Position numbers and translations under genes: made by a program. The notes beneath the pieces were generated by a model. The model ran no database searches. It was not told where the DNA came from and saw only the letters and a program-made list of their open reading frames with translations. Below, piece after piece: positions 23,593 through 34,500 of a stretch of 64,000 bases of DNA; within the stretch, counting starts at the first letter, position 1, and every line of letters begins with the position of its first letter. The DNA comes from Silurus meridionalis (taxonomy: Eukaryota > Chordata > Actinopteri > Siluriformes > Siluridae): positions 5,701,001 through 5,765,000 of the forward strand of contig NC_060891.1 of assembly GCF_014805685.1 (NCBI RefSeq), written 5' to 3'.

Positions 23593-23593
23593 T
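23541..23593. repeat. (TTTC)n microsatellite
   Basis: About 13 TTTC/CTTT units. Confidence 0.95.
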
Positions 23594-24116
23594 TTCTTTG
23601 ATGTTCTGATGTAAAGCACACCAGAATTTGCATTATTAATTGCAAACATTTTTATTTTATTTATTTATTTATTTTTGTTAAATATGGACATTTGTCATAT
23701 GCTGTAGCTTTTTTGCTGTTGTATTGCACCTTTTTATACTGGTTAAAAATTAAAGCGAACATGAAATGACAAATGATATGGTTGATATTTTTCTACCAAA
23801 TATGTGTGTAATTTAATGGCGCTACAGCTGCCAATTACACAAAACATATTATTGTAAGTATTAATATTTAGTTTTGCATCATATGAAATTAATATGACAA
23901 ATGATTCACACACATGCACTCAGGTCGAGATGCAACATGAGCTTTTAATGGTCTCATCTACAAACAAACAGTCAGGAAATAAGCAAGAATTAAAAGAATG
24001 CACACAAGACTTCCGGTGGCACAATTTGTTTGTTTACTTTTACTGCATTGAATTGTTTAGGGGGAAACATCATTACCACTATAAAGTATGATTTTGCTGC
24101 CTAATAAGTCTTAAAT

Positions 24117-24118
<2 letters not shown>

Positions 24119-24182
<64 letters not shown>
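24119..24182. repeat. (AT)n microsatellite
   Basis: About 31 AT units, followed by a small AT-rich palindrome (ATAATTTTATATTTATTTTA type) to about 24250. Confidence 0.95.
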
Positions 24183-24186
<4 letters not shown>

Positions 24187-24349
24187 AATTTTATATTTAT
24201 TTTATAAAATTATACATATATATATATATAATTTTATATTTATTTTATAATTTATTTATTTTTTGCCTGCAATTAAAAAAAAAGTTTTTCAGCCGTAATT
24301 TGTAATACTGTAACTGCCCACAGTGTGTCGCTGTCTGAACTGATGCTGT

Positions 24350-24480
24350 GAACGTTACACGCGTAAAAAGGTACGGCGGGGGGCGGGTGTCACTTCTGAA
24401 ATCTGATTGGTCGCGCCTCTCAGCGCTACAGTCAGCCACGCCATTCTATTGGCCCGTAAGTAACGGCGTTACTGGGTGTG
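24350..24480. promoter_or_regulatory. GC-rich island with CCAAT and GC boxes between convergent genes
   Basis: In an otherwise AT-rich spacer this stretch has CpGs, a GC box (GGGGGGCGGG near 24377-24387) and two inverted CCAAT boxes (ATTGG at 24406-24410 and 24448-24452). Such a group usually marks a promoter, but no gene starts here: dhx32 and klf11 both end toward it. It could serve an unseen noncoding RNA or be the promoter of a buried transposon; AACGGCGTTA just after it occurs in fish hAT-type repeats. Confidence 0.35.
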
Positions 24481-24814
24481 TAAGGGACTTGCCTGCTTTC
24501 TTTCACCAAAGAGAAACAAAAGAATTTTTTCACTCTGGGGAAGTGTGTGTACTATGAAGCTTATATAAAATACAATGGCTATTTGGGGTTGTTTTTAAGG
24601 CACATGCTAATGGGGTTGAATTAAGTAAGTAAGTAAGTGATCAACTAATTACTAATATTTTTAGTTTGTTTTTTATTAATTAGATCTTTTTTAAAGGAAC
24701 TTTTCAAATATCACTATACAACTTTCCAGCTGATCTTACAAGTGAGCATTTCAAGTAAGCAGAGTAAACACTTTATTTATGCAAAATGTTTTGCATACTA
24801 TCAAACCAAACATC

Positions 24815-24816
<2 letters not shown>

Positions 24817-24876
<60 letters not shown>
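24817..24876. repeat. (AT)n microsatellite
   Basis: About 29 AT units. Confidence 0.95.
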
Positions 24877-24879
<3 letters not shown>

Positions 24880-25829
24880 TATTTTTTTTATTACAATATT
24901 TTACTTTTCAAGATGTACTTAAACAACTTTTAAAAAATGTTTGCTGATAATAATGCTGCTGTCAAGCACAGTTACCTGAGTAGTGTCTAATAATTAGTGA
25001 TTGGAATAAATATGCAGAATTGCATAAATGCAGGTCATCTCCAAACAGATTTTTGGTTCAAAATTCATAGTTTTTGTTGTTAAGAAAATACTATATGTTT
25101 GACCGGGTCAGCAACTTAGGTGTGGATTATGTATGAGAAAAAATGCTTTTCAGAAACCGTTCTTTTTCACACCGAAATTTCAACTTTCTAATTGCATTAA
25201 GTAAAATTAATATTCTGGTCAGGTTTTTTTCCGCTAGTTTGAGAGAAGACATTGACAATAAACTGCCATTTCTAGCTAAATGTCTTGTTTTAACCATCCA
25301 TAAAGTGTTGTGCATCCATCCAAGTTGTGGTCAACCTCAAAATAATAATCCGACGTGAAGTATTTTGTCTCTCCTGCCATCTGTGAGCAAGTCTTTAAAC
25401 TGTACTGAATGTGATACAAAAGATCTTCATTCCCATACTTCAAAGAAGCGCACAGGAAATGCTCTCCACCTGAGTCAGCAAAATGTCAGAGGAAAAAACA
25501 TGACCTAAGAAAAGGGTGTGTGTCAGATTAAATACTCAACACCTCATCATCACTATAAATGTCTTTTTTTTTCCTTTTAAGTCCATACTTCCTGTTTCAA
25601 TGTAAACTGCATTTTTCACTTTCTTTAGGTGTGAGTTTTACATGTCCCAGAACAACACTCAGAAGAAATAAATAAAAATAAAAAAACCACTAAAAAAGAC
25701 TATTGATTCATCACCGTTTACTGAAAATGAGTATTAAATTATATGATTAGCAGAGTTCAGATAATTATTCATACAAAGATCCATAAATGTTCAAAATTGT
25801 CCTGTATTTAGGCAGTAAGAAACAGGCCA
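24877..25829. other. Intergenic spacer, no feature recognised
   Basis: AT-rich DNA between the microsatellite and the inferred end of klf11. Short open frames at 25127-25358 on both strands have no recognisable motif. Confidence 0.5.
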
Positions 25830-25835
25830 TTTATT
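25830..25835 (-). terminator. klf11: Candidate klf11 poly(A) signal
   Basis: TTTATT on the plus strand reads AATAAA on the minus strand, about 290 bp after the klf11 stop codon. Other AT-rich hexamer variants lie nearby, so the exact cleavage site is open. Confidence 0.4.
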
Positions 25836-25857
25836 TCCAACACAATTGAAAAAGAAA

Positions 25858-25888
<31 letters not shown>

Positions 25889-26125
25889 AACATAATTAAG
25901 ACAAACATAGTAAAAAGACTTTGGCAAAAAAAAAAAAAAAAAGAGTGCATGAATGATTATAAAGTGAGTAAACAAAACATTGCGTTCATTGCAAAGTGTA
26001 CAAAATGAATGGAAAACAAGAGAGAGTCCAGTGCATGTCCATATTTGTCCATGAGAATTAGCAGCCTCGTCATTCCAATAAAGAGTCTATGTGTAACTGA
26101 AATAAAAGATTTGCTCCAATCAGAT

Positions 26126-28718
26126 TTAGTTTGAGGCCGGTAACAGCATGCTGATTGGCAGAGCCTTGGCTGTTGTAATTTTGTTGAGATTTCGAACCTC
26201 TGTTTGCCAGGAGGGTACCTTCTTGGTGGTCATGTGACGGCGAGCATGTTTAGTAAGGTGGTCACTGCGCATGAAGCGCCTGTCGCAAACAGGGCAGATG
26301 AACTTTTTCTCGCCGGTATGTGTTCTCCGGTGACGGGAAAGCTCATCAGAGCGTGCAAATTTTTTGTCGCAGCCCTCCCAGTTACAGCTGAATGGCTTCT
26401 CGCCTGCAGGAACGAACAAAAAGACACTTAGAGAAACACTACACATTTTCTGACTGCTATGTAAACAGTATGCATATTTAAGTAATCCAGCAAATCTGAT
26501 TTTGTCCTTACCTGTGTGTGTTCTAAGGTGTGCCTTGAGGTGAGAGCTTTTAAAATAAGTCTTCCTGCAGCCAGGGAAGCTGCAAACATAGTTGCGCCTA
26601 CGAGAGAACTCTGATTGTGTGGTGCCACTCTGCCCTGAGGGTAGATAGATAGGTGCTGGTGCCAGAGGCAATAGTTTGGTGTTGCCTACAGTCACAACTG
26701 CCTGCTGTGAGCACGGCGATGTCTGAGATACAGAAGCCCGGGGCATTACCAGCATCACAGTACCTTGTGGAACTGAAGAACCAACAAAAATTGGTTGTGG
26801 CAAAATTGACTTTGAAGCGGAACTCTGGATAAATGCTGCGGAAATAAGTCCTGGTTGAGCCACTGGGAACATCTGGCATATGATAGGTGGACTGGCTGTG
26901 GAAAGTGGTGAATTAGAAGTAGATTTGAAAATGATTTTGTCATTGGAGGACTGGCTACTGCTGTTTACACATGTTGCTGATGTGGTGCTGGATGTGTGGG
27001 ATTGGCAAGGTGAAAAGGCTGGTAAAGGAACTTGTGGCTGTTTTGGCGGCTGAATGTGTATGGGGGTCGATTGTTGATGTTGGACAGCGTGTGGAATGTT
27101 CTGGTAAACTGAACTGTCAGCTGTGTGCCGGATGACACTGGTAGCCATGGATCTGCAAGGTTGAAAAGAAGGTTTCTCAGAAGTGGGAAACCTCCCAGGA
27201 GCTGACATCTCAGAACAGGAGGTCACGACAGGTTGCTGGAGCCTGGCACTGATTATACTGGTGCAAGTCTTTTTTACAGGGCAGGGTGAAGAGGGAACTG
27301 GGATGTGAGCAGTGGTCTCAGGAAAACTGGGGCTGTGAGGTGGCGTCATACACTGAGGAAAGAGGAAGATAAAAAAAATGTTAGACATTGCGTTAAGGTC
27401 TACAATACGAACACATGAAAACCATGCAAAAATATATATGTTTATAGTGCCAAGTAATTAATTGCACACGGACACTCATGCTGAAGTTCATCCAGCAGAG
27501 GAGGCTTATCTATACAACTACAAATATCTGAGCAACCATAAAGCCATCTCAGGCAAACAATTAAACACCGTGAAGAAACACCGAATTCACATATAACAAG
27601 GCTGCGTGTTATTTGAGGGAAAGTTTTGATTTTTAAGAAACAGCTTATAAATGTATATTGCACTTTTCCTTAAGATTGCATTTGTCTGTTAAGCTTTCTT
27701 ACCAAGGAGGAGAGAGAAACAAAGTCTCCAGGGGTCTCCGGGGGTTCAGGATGCAAGAGGGAATCGCACGAATCAGAGGCTGGGGTCAGAGGACGAGGTT
27801 TCAAGCTGCCGGATCTTTGGGATGACTGAAACCAGGAGCTCATGCAGACAAGGGCTTCAGCCGCCTCCAGATCGTTGGACTCTGGCACGCTGCACAAAGA
27901 GTGCTCACTGTCATGCCTTCGCCTCTCCATATACGGCCTGTGAACGTCCATCTGAGCTCCCTGAGAAGGACACAAATACATAATATACGCTTTAGGAGGA
28001 CTTTCCTGGATGCTCTTGTAAAAAAATGCAGCTTGAAAAGAAAAAAAAATGCCCTTTGTGCTTCAGGAAGCCAACTATTCCCAATGTGTAAAACAGTTAT
28101 GATTCACACTATGCCTCCCAATCTCTCTCACACATGCACGTACACACACTCACACTCACACACAACAAAGTGAGGAGTTGTTTACAGACCTACTGGATGG
28201 ACAGAACTGCGATTATTAAGAGTTTTCAGCTCATTCTGAGACTTCAGTTTAGTCTTTACATCAAATTGTTACACAATTTACACAAAATAAACTGCAGCTG
28301 TGCAAAGCCACTTTTAGGACCCATCCATCACCTTCCCCTTTGTCTCTCTAGTACAGTTCATGAAGATACTTTGAAATATATATCAGAAGGTTCCCCTAAG
28401 TAGAACCAATTTAGAAAGCCGGAACCATCTAATGAACCCTTGAGGAACCTTTGTTTTGTTTTCTATAGGTGTAAAATCATAAAGCAAATACAAACTCACC
28501 AGCCAAAAAGTAGCCAACAAAATACAAAATAACAATAGGATTAAGTAGTAAATGCCTGTTTATGGTGAGTAATATACATGTAATATGGGGACTTTGTGTG
28601 AATCAACAATAACCATGAGTCTACTTGCAGTTCTAACGTTAGTAGTGAGTAAATAAGTGTGTATATTTGTTCTTACCTGAGATGATTCGTCTATATTCGG
28701 GAAAAGCCGCGTGGACAT
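26126..28718 (-). CDS. klf11: Krueppel-like factor 11 (TIEG2), 4 coding exons
   Basis: Exons in coding order: 28718-28677, 27960-27703, 27352-26512, 26403-26126. All introns are GT-AG and the phases join into 472 residues (human 512). KLF11 is a nuclear TGF-beta-inducible repressor/activator that binds GC/GT boxes. The Sin3-interacting helix is present as [14 protein letters not shown] (residues 44-57). Exon 3 opens with TPPHSP and carries the TIEG-typical TSVIRHTA. Three C2H2 fingers (about 355-437) include [36 protein letters not shown] and [16 protein letters not shown]. The sequence [14 protein letters not shown] and the tail after MTTKK favour KLF11 over KLF10. The start at 28718 was chosen because it gives exactly the human spacing to the MD-x-ERxRHDS block; an in-frame ATG 12 codons upstream is possible. 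The 108-bp last intron is open in frame, so naive ORF calling adds about 36 false residues between fingers 1 and 2. Teleost a/b copy is not resolved. Confidence 0.95.
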
Positions 28719-29110
28719 GTCTTCAAAAATGCCTCTTATCACAGAACAGAACAAAGGAGTCCGTGCTACTGAACGCCCGTGTAGTGCCGATTGAGACCGG
28801 AATTCAATTCGCTTTCACAACTCAGCCCTGGCCCCAGCTGAGTAAAACAAGTCATGGGGGGAAAAAAATAGAAAAACAAAATTCACAACAGACTGGCGGG
28901 TGGCAACATGCTGCCAATGAGAAACGAGCATGCGTGGCTTCTCGTCCAATAGCGTGCGAAAAGACGCGTGATCAGCGCATGTCAGCGACGCGATTGGACG
29001 AAGTGGGGTGCGCGGCCGCGGGTGGGCGTGTCGGGGGAGTCAGCGGTGTCAGAACAAACCCGGTGAACCGCGTGCCGGGAAACTGTGCGAAAGGTCACAA
29101 GAGCCTTGAG
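28719..29110 (-). promoter_or_regulatory. klf11: klf11 promoter, CpG-rich with paired inverted CCAAT boxes
   Basis: GC content and CpG count rise sharply upstream of the first coding exon. TCGTCCAAT at 28942-28950 and its exact inverse ATTGGACGA at 28993-29001 face each other about 51 bp apart. GC-box-like GGTGGGCGTG follows at about 29020. No TATA box is seen. The start of transcription is inferred to lie around 28,800-28,950. Confidence 0.6.
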
Positions 29111-30177
29111 TAAAGCGCTGAAACAGTGAGTAACAGCGCTAGGCTTGGCCGGGTGGGTCAGCTGTAACAGGAGAAGCACCGCTCATACATGGCACCTCTA
29201 TCTTTTTTTTCATAAGTCATTTGGGAGCAAAACAAAGTTTTATGAAGAGTTCAAGAGTTCGGACCTCTGTGGCTGTAGTGGTTGGACCAATGCTGCCCAC
29301 TGTGCCACCCAAGGGATGATCTAAGGAATGCTTTAGCAATCTGTACAGCACAGGAATGAGGAACACAGATCCATAAGCAAATTATTAAACATGCACATGT
29401 TTGCCATAAAACAGCCCTGAGTTGCAGATTACTCATGAACAAACATCTTAACATGCTTATGTAAGCATAATGGGAGACACTTATTGACAAGTTGGACTCC
29501 TTTTTCCTCATATCTAAATCTCAACCCTCTCCCACACAAACATGTATATGTTCAGCATAAATCGAGAGCTGGTATGACAGTTTATCTATGAATATAGGAC
29601 TTCTTTACTTGAATTAAATATGATAACACTAAGAGAAATGACACTGAGTTTCTATCAGCAATGCATATTGTGGAATTAAATTGAGCAGCGTTTTCTTAAT
29701 TACCTAAAATATTACCTAATGACGACCCAAAATCCTACTTTTGTCATAATTAATGAGGACTAAAATGGCTACAGTAATTATTGCAATGTGCTCTTAACAA
29801 ATATTATGTTAAAGTTGGTTAAAGCACTGTAATTCACTGTCAGAATAAAAAGTCATGATAATATAAATATATATAGTATAATTAAGTATAAGTATAATAA
29901 ATATATATATTAAAAGTGGAAAGTTGTACTGCAGTCGTTTTCACCCTCTTGGAGTTAGAATAAATTTTTTATCAACTCTATTTATCATTTTGTCATTTTG
30001 TTTACACTACTTATACCATAGCAGTTTGACAACAATTCTAAAATTAAATAAATGTATAGTTTAAAAAATCCTCGATCCAACATCCTTTTTTGTATTTTTT
30101 AAGTCACATGTAAATAGCAAGTTAGTTCCTATCATCCCTGTTATTAAATATATAAATAGTTTCCTTACCAGCTTCTC

Positions 30178-30179
<2 letters not shown>

Positions 30180-30210
<31 letters not shown>
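30180..30210. repeat. (TC)n microsatellite
   Basis: About 15 TC units. Confidence 0.9.
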
Positions 30211-30216
<6 letters not shown>

Positions 30217-30526
30217 TCTCCCTCTTTAAGGACTTAAAACAAAAAATAAATAAACTTTTAGATAATCACATTACTAATCAGAATCAAGAATTCAAGAATG
30301 CACTGAAAATGCTTGATGTTGCTTTATGCCATTTACTGCTTCAAAAGACCGGATGTAAGTAAAACAAGCAATCAAGCAAACAAACAATAAATAAATAAGG
30401 AGTTATATAACAAAGATTAATTCCTTCTTGGCAAAATGATAGTTACCTACATTAAGTTGTGTATGCTAATACCAGCAAGAAGTTTGATAAGTTTGATAAG
30501 TTTATAATTTTACTGTTTAACTGTTT

Positions 30527-30530
<4 letters not shown>

Positions 30531-30596
<66 letters not shown>
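30531..30596. repeat. (AT)n microsatellite
   Basis: About 32 AT units. Confidence 0.95.
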
Positions 30597-30598
<2 letters not shown>

Positions 30599-31313
30599 AA
30601 AGATTTCCAGCAGTAGTTTTAGGTTACTTGTAACATACGCTAGGTGTATGCTCCATCGTAGAAGTTTAATCTTTAACTATGAACTAATAATCACCTCAAC
30701 TATCTAACCATGACCCTAACCTCCATGTTAAACAACTAGCACTATTCTTAATAACTACTGGAACCACTAACAAAACCTACTGCATTTTATAGGGTTATGT
30801 TTAGAGCTGACAATCTCAATAACAGCAAAGGTATACGAGGAGCTGCCAGACTCTGATTTGATGAGTAGTTATTTCATTACCCAGGTAGGCAAGAGCATGA
30901 AAATCTATGCAAGGCATGTGCAAAATACACTCCTTAACCAAACATAACTAAGAAAAATCAACACCTATTGCTTTGCTTTTATAGATTGTTTCTGATAAAT
31001 AGGCTAGTATTATTAATAAAAATGTTTAAGGTTGAAAGGATTGGTCTTATATATATAAAAGGCTTACATCTGACCAAAACTTTCTATATGACAAGTTTCT
31101 GCTCATCACACACCTTTGGCATTATGGTTTAAAATCACTTTATGTAGTTTGAGGTAAACCAAGGATTATGAAAGTTTTATGAATTATTACACTTTAATGG
31201 TTTATCTGCTAGTATAGTTTGCTTGGATAGATGCTTGGAAGTTGGAAGAGCCATCAAAGAGCTATTTCTAATTACACACTGAGCAAATTCAATAAATAAG
31301 TATTTATTATTTA

Positions 31314-31544
31314 AAAAAAAACTTTCTTTCAGCTTCTCCCGTAAGGGGTCGCCACAGCGGATCATCCGCATGTTTGATTTGGCACATGTTTTTACGCTGG
31401 ATGCCCATTTCTAACGCAACCCTCCCCATTTATCCGGGCTTGGGACCGGCACTGAAAGTGGCTGAGGTTGGTTCCCTGACCGGGGATCGAACCCGGGCCA
31501 CAGCGGTGAGAGCGCCGCATCCTAATCACTAGACCACCAGGGAA
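31314..31544 (-). mobile_element. tRNA-Glu-headed SINE
   Basis: On the minus strand a tRNA-Glu-like head (31544-31472) is followed by a ~130-bp body and a tail containing GTGGCGACCCC and GAGAAGCTGAAAGAAAG, ending in A/T-rich DNA near 31314. This is a tRNA-derived retroposon. The same tail motif occurs alone at 63,285-63,329, as expected for a tail shared with a LINE that mobilises it. Confidence 0.8.
31472..31544 (-). tRNA. tRNA-Glu(CTC)-like head of the SINE, probably not a working tRNA
   Basis: It begins TTCCCTGGTGGTCTAGTG and ends GGTTCGATCCCCGGTCAGGG plus AA. The acceptor stem TCCCTGG pairs with TCAGGGA, and the anticodon loop CTCTCAC gives anticodon CTC (Glu). The usual G of the conserved D-loop pair is changed (TAGTGATTAGG) and the unit is fused to a SINE body, so it is read as a pol III promoter relic. 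Confidence 0.6.
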
Positions 31545-34500
31545 CCTAAATAAGTATTTATTATAAAATAAATATAAATAAAATAAGTATAGCACTATAT
31601 TTCAAAAATTATTTTGCAAAACATAACACCTGTTCTTGCACTTCCTGGATCATGGTGCTACTATTAAATTATGCATGTACATGTGTAGATATTATGGTGT
31701 TATCAGTTTTTATAATAATGATATATTATATAACTATTTTGAAAGGAACCCTATTCTATTCTCAAAGGTGTCAACAGCTACAGCTTTCTGGAATTTCTGA
31801 GCTTTAAAGCAAAATGAGAGATCACTGAAAGCTAATTTTTTCCAGCTTTCTTCATAAAAGCAGCAGAAATCCAAAGCAAAATGAATAAAATTCACCTGTC
31901 AGTACAAGCAGTTTACTGAAGGCGGAAGGATGTGAGCTGTGAAAGACATGCATTTGTGTGTGATCACAGTTATGGTTGCTTTGTATGGACTTGCAAAAAG
32001 CATACTTTGAATTGTGAAAAGAGCCTCAGCTTTGTGAACCTTTGAAAACAAGATGGTGTAGCCATGATCTGTGGTCAACAAAGTGCAGGATAATCTTTTG
32101 TGCTGTTTATTATTTATGCTGTTAGCATGTGGCTATCTCCTCTACCATCATACAGTTTTTGTGGAGCAAAAAAAAATCTGGTTTTGCTCTCTGACTGCTG
32201 GGATTTTGTTGTTAGCAGTGTTGCATCAACTACGACACTACATTACATTATTATTATTATACAATAATGTAGGATAGTGTCTGGTAACTTAGGTAAAAAA
32301 AAACAAAAAAACAAAAAATACCCAAAATCTTTTTTCCCCAATCATCCTGTTTTTGGGCATCTATTTCCTGGATGTGCCTGAGTCAGCCCACTGAGGAGGT
32401 GTGGAGGTCGATAGGAGGACAGAGTTCTTCCTGAGTCACGTAACCATACGGATCCAAAGCTGGCACATTGCCAACAACACAGAAATACCATCGAAAATAT
32501 ATGAGCTGCATGTGATGTGTGGGCATTAGTGGTGATATAAGTGGGACAAGAGTGGCACAGAAACTGGAGGAGAGGTTATGTAGCTCAAATCAAATCCCAA
32601 CCGAGTAGTGTACTTCTGCTCTGTGAAACTTCAGAGGGGACTGTGGAAATGTGAGCAGCACTATTCCTGGTAGGGTTAAGTATAGACTCGCATGCTGCTT
32701 GTGGCTCAGTGGCAGCTAAACTCAGTGGAAAGTGTCAATTGGTGTTAGTCACAGCAGTAGTCCTGATGACACGTTGATATACCGATATGCCCACTCTAGA
32801 GCCTTCTCTAGTGGGTGTGTATATGGGTGAAAGGGCAAGTTGATTTGTTTTGTTGAAGGCTGAATGTCAGCAAGTCTGGTCCTACTGTGTGAAGCACACG
32901 TAGACAAAACACTGAAACCTGCCTGGTTTAAAACTATATAAAAACATTTCACGTATCAGAAAAATAGCTGATATGTGAACTATACTTAATTATTTGTTGC
33001 TGTATATTTGGATTACAACTTTCAAATAAATTTCATTAAGAACTAAACTAATTATGACTCCTAAACCGTGTGAAATCTCAACAATCAGGTTTTGAGGTGG
33101 GGCACTGTTTACCTTATTAGTAGGGAAAGTTCAGCACGGCTATATTTAGATTTCAGTACGTATGTTTGTGTTGCAGAGAGGCCGGAAACACTGTATTTTT
33201 ACTGTATGTTTCTTTGGGGCCTATGAAGTTAGTAGTGGTCTAGTACTTAGTGTTATAATATAGTTTTTTGCACAACGGGTAGTCACATGTCCTGTTATAC
33301 TCAACCTTGTCTATACTGTTTGTGAGTCATAAAATTCACCTACTGTTTTTATGAGGGTATATAATATGTAAATGTTATATCTCTGCAAGCTGCTATTTAG
33401 ATCAGGACATTCACCAATCACTGAGTGACTGGAGTAGAAAATACGTTCATGCCTGGCTTTGAGCAAATGCGAATGGACGAAATGGACGGTTTTTATAAGG
33501 AAAATTTATTTGAGCATGCATTTTTTGAACAGAGATGCATACAGTATGTGTATTGGAAGTCCAACTTTTTAGTGAGTCAGATCATTTGACTCAAAAAGGC
33601 ACAGAACTCAAAAAGTGACTCATTAAAATGCAAAATGTGGCTTTTTAAAAAGTTTTTAGTATTGGTAATATTCTGTTCCTTGTTTGTTTGTAAAGAATTA
33701 GTTTGCATAATGTATAATATAAAATATATAAAAACCTGCTCTAATAAACAGGTGTTGAAATTAGGTTTCCATTGAAACCTTTTGATTAAATAACACAGCA
33801 AGACTACTGGCATTAAATAGGTTCTAATATTCTAAATATATTCTAAGATTCTTAATATGTAGATAACATCTACATGAAAAAAATTGTTATATTCGCAAGT
33901 CAGCATTTAATGCTCACCTATGATGACACATCAGTAATGGGCATGTCAAGGCAAGTTTATGAATATAATCATCATCTCTGTAAAACTGCACAGTTGTTAG
34001 CATGGAACACATTCAATAATTGAGGTAGAATATCTTTTTAAAAGTAAAACATATTTGCTGCACATTCAGATTTTAAAATGATTCAGCGAATATGACTGTG
34101 TTTATGATTAGGAACATGTTCTAATGTTCTATGTTTTTTAAAATTTGTTTTCAGTTTACAATCGTCTCTTTGGCTCCTTTAATAATATATCATTTTATTT
34201 ATGAAGTGTTTTTTAAGCAAAACAGCCTATTGCGTATAAAAGTGCTTATAAAAGCTAAGAACTGATCAACATGATGCAGGCCATAACATGTTGCATGACT
34301 AACTGACTGATCCCCTTTGTTGAAATGTGCATGTGACATAATCAGGACATCTAAGCACGAATAGCAGGACATGCCTAAAACATAGACAAGCAATCTTTAC
34401 ATAAACTAAGAGAAGTGGAGTATAAAAGACAAATTCACTTTTGTGGTACAAATTGCCTCTTGTGCTAGTGTTTAGCTAACAGTTCTTGTAACTGGAAATA

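Larger units (their letters stand above)
29170..31315. other. Intergenic spacer upstream of klf11
   Basis: AT-rich sequence with a (TC)n run at 30180-30210 and a long (AT)n run at 30531-30596. No exon or RNA gene is recognised. Confidence 0.5.

Noticed and set aside
26404..26511. Continuous 420-codon frame covering klf11 exons 3 and 4
   Set aside because: It reads through a GT-AG intron; the segment between fingers 1 and 2 breaks the strictly conserved TGEKP linker spacing.
28667..29113. 148-codon plus-strand frame across the klf11 promoter
   Set aside because: It is antisense to klf11 exon 1 and its CpG-rich upstream region, has no recognisable motif, and stays open because of GC composition.
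31472..31544. Functional tRNA-Glu gene
   Set aside because: It is fused to a SINE body and tail and has a changed D-loop.
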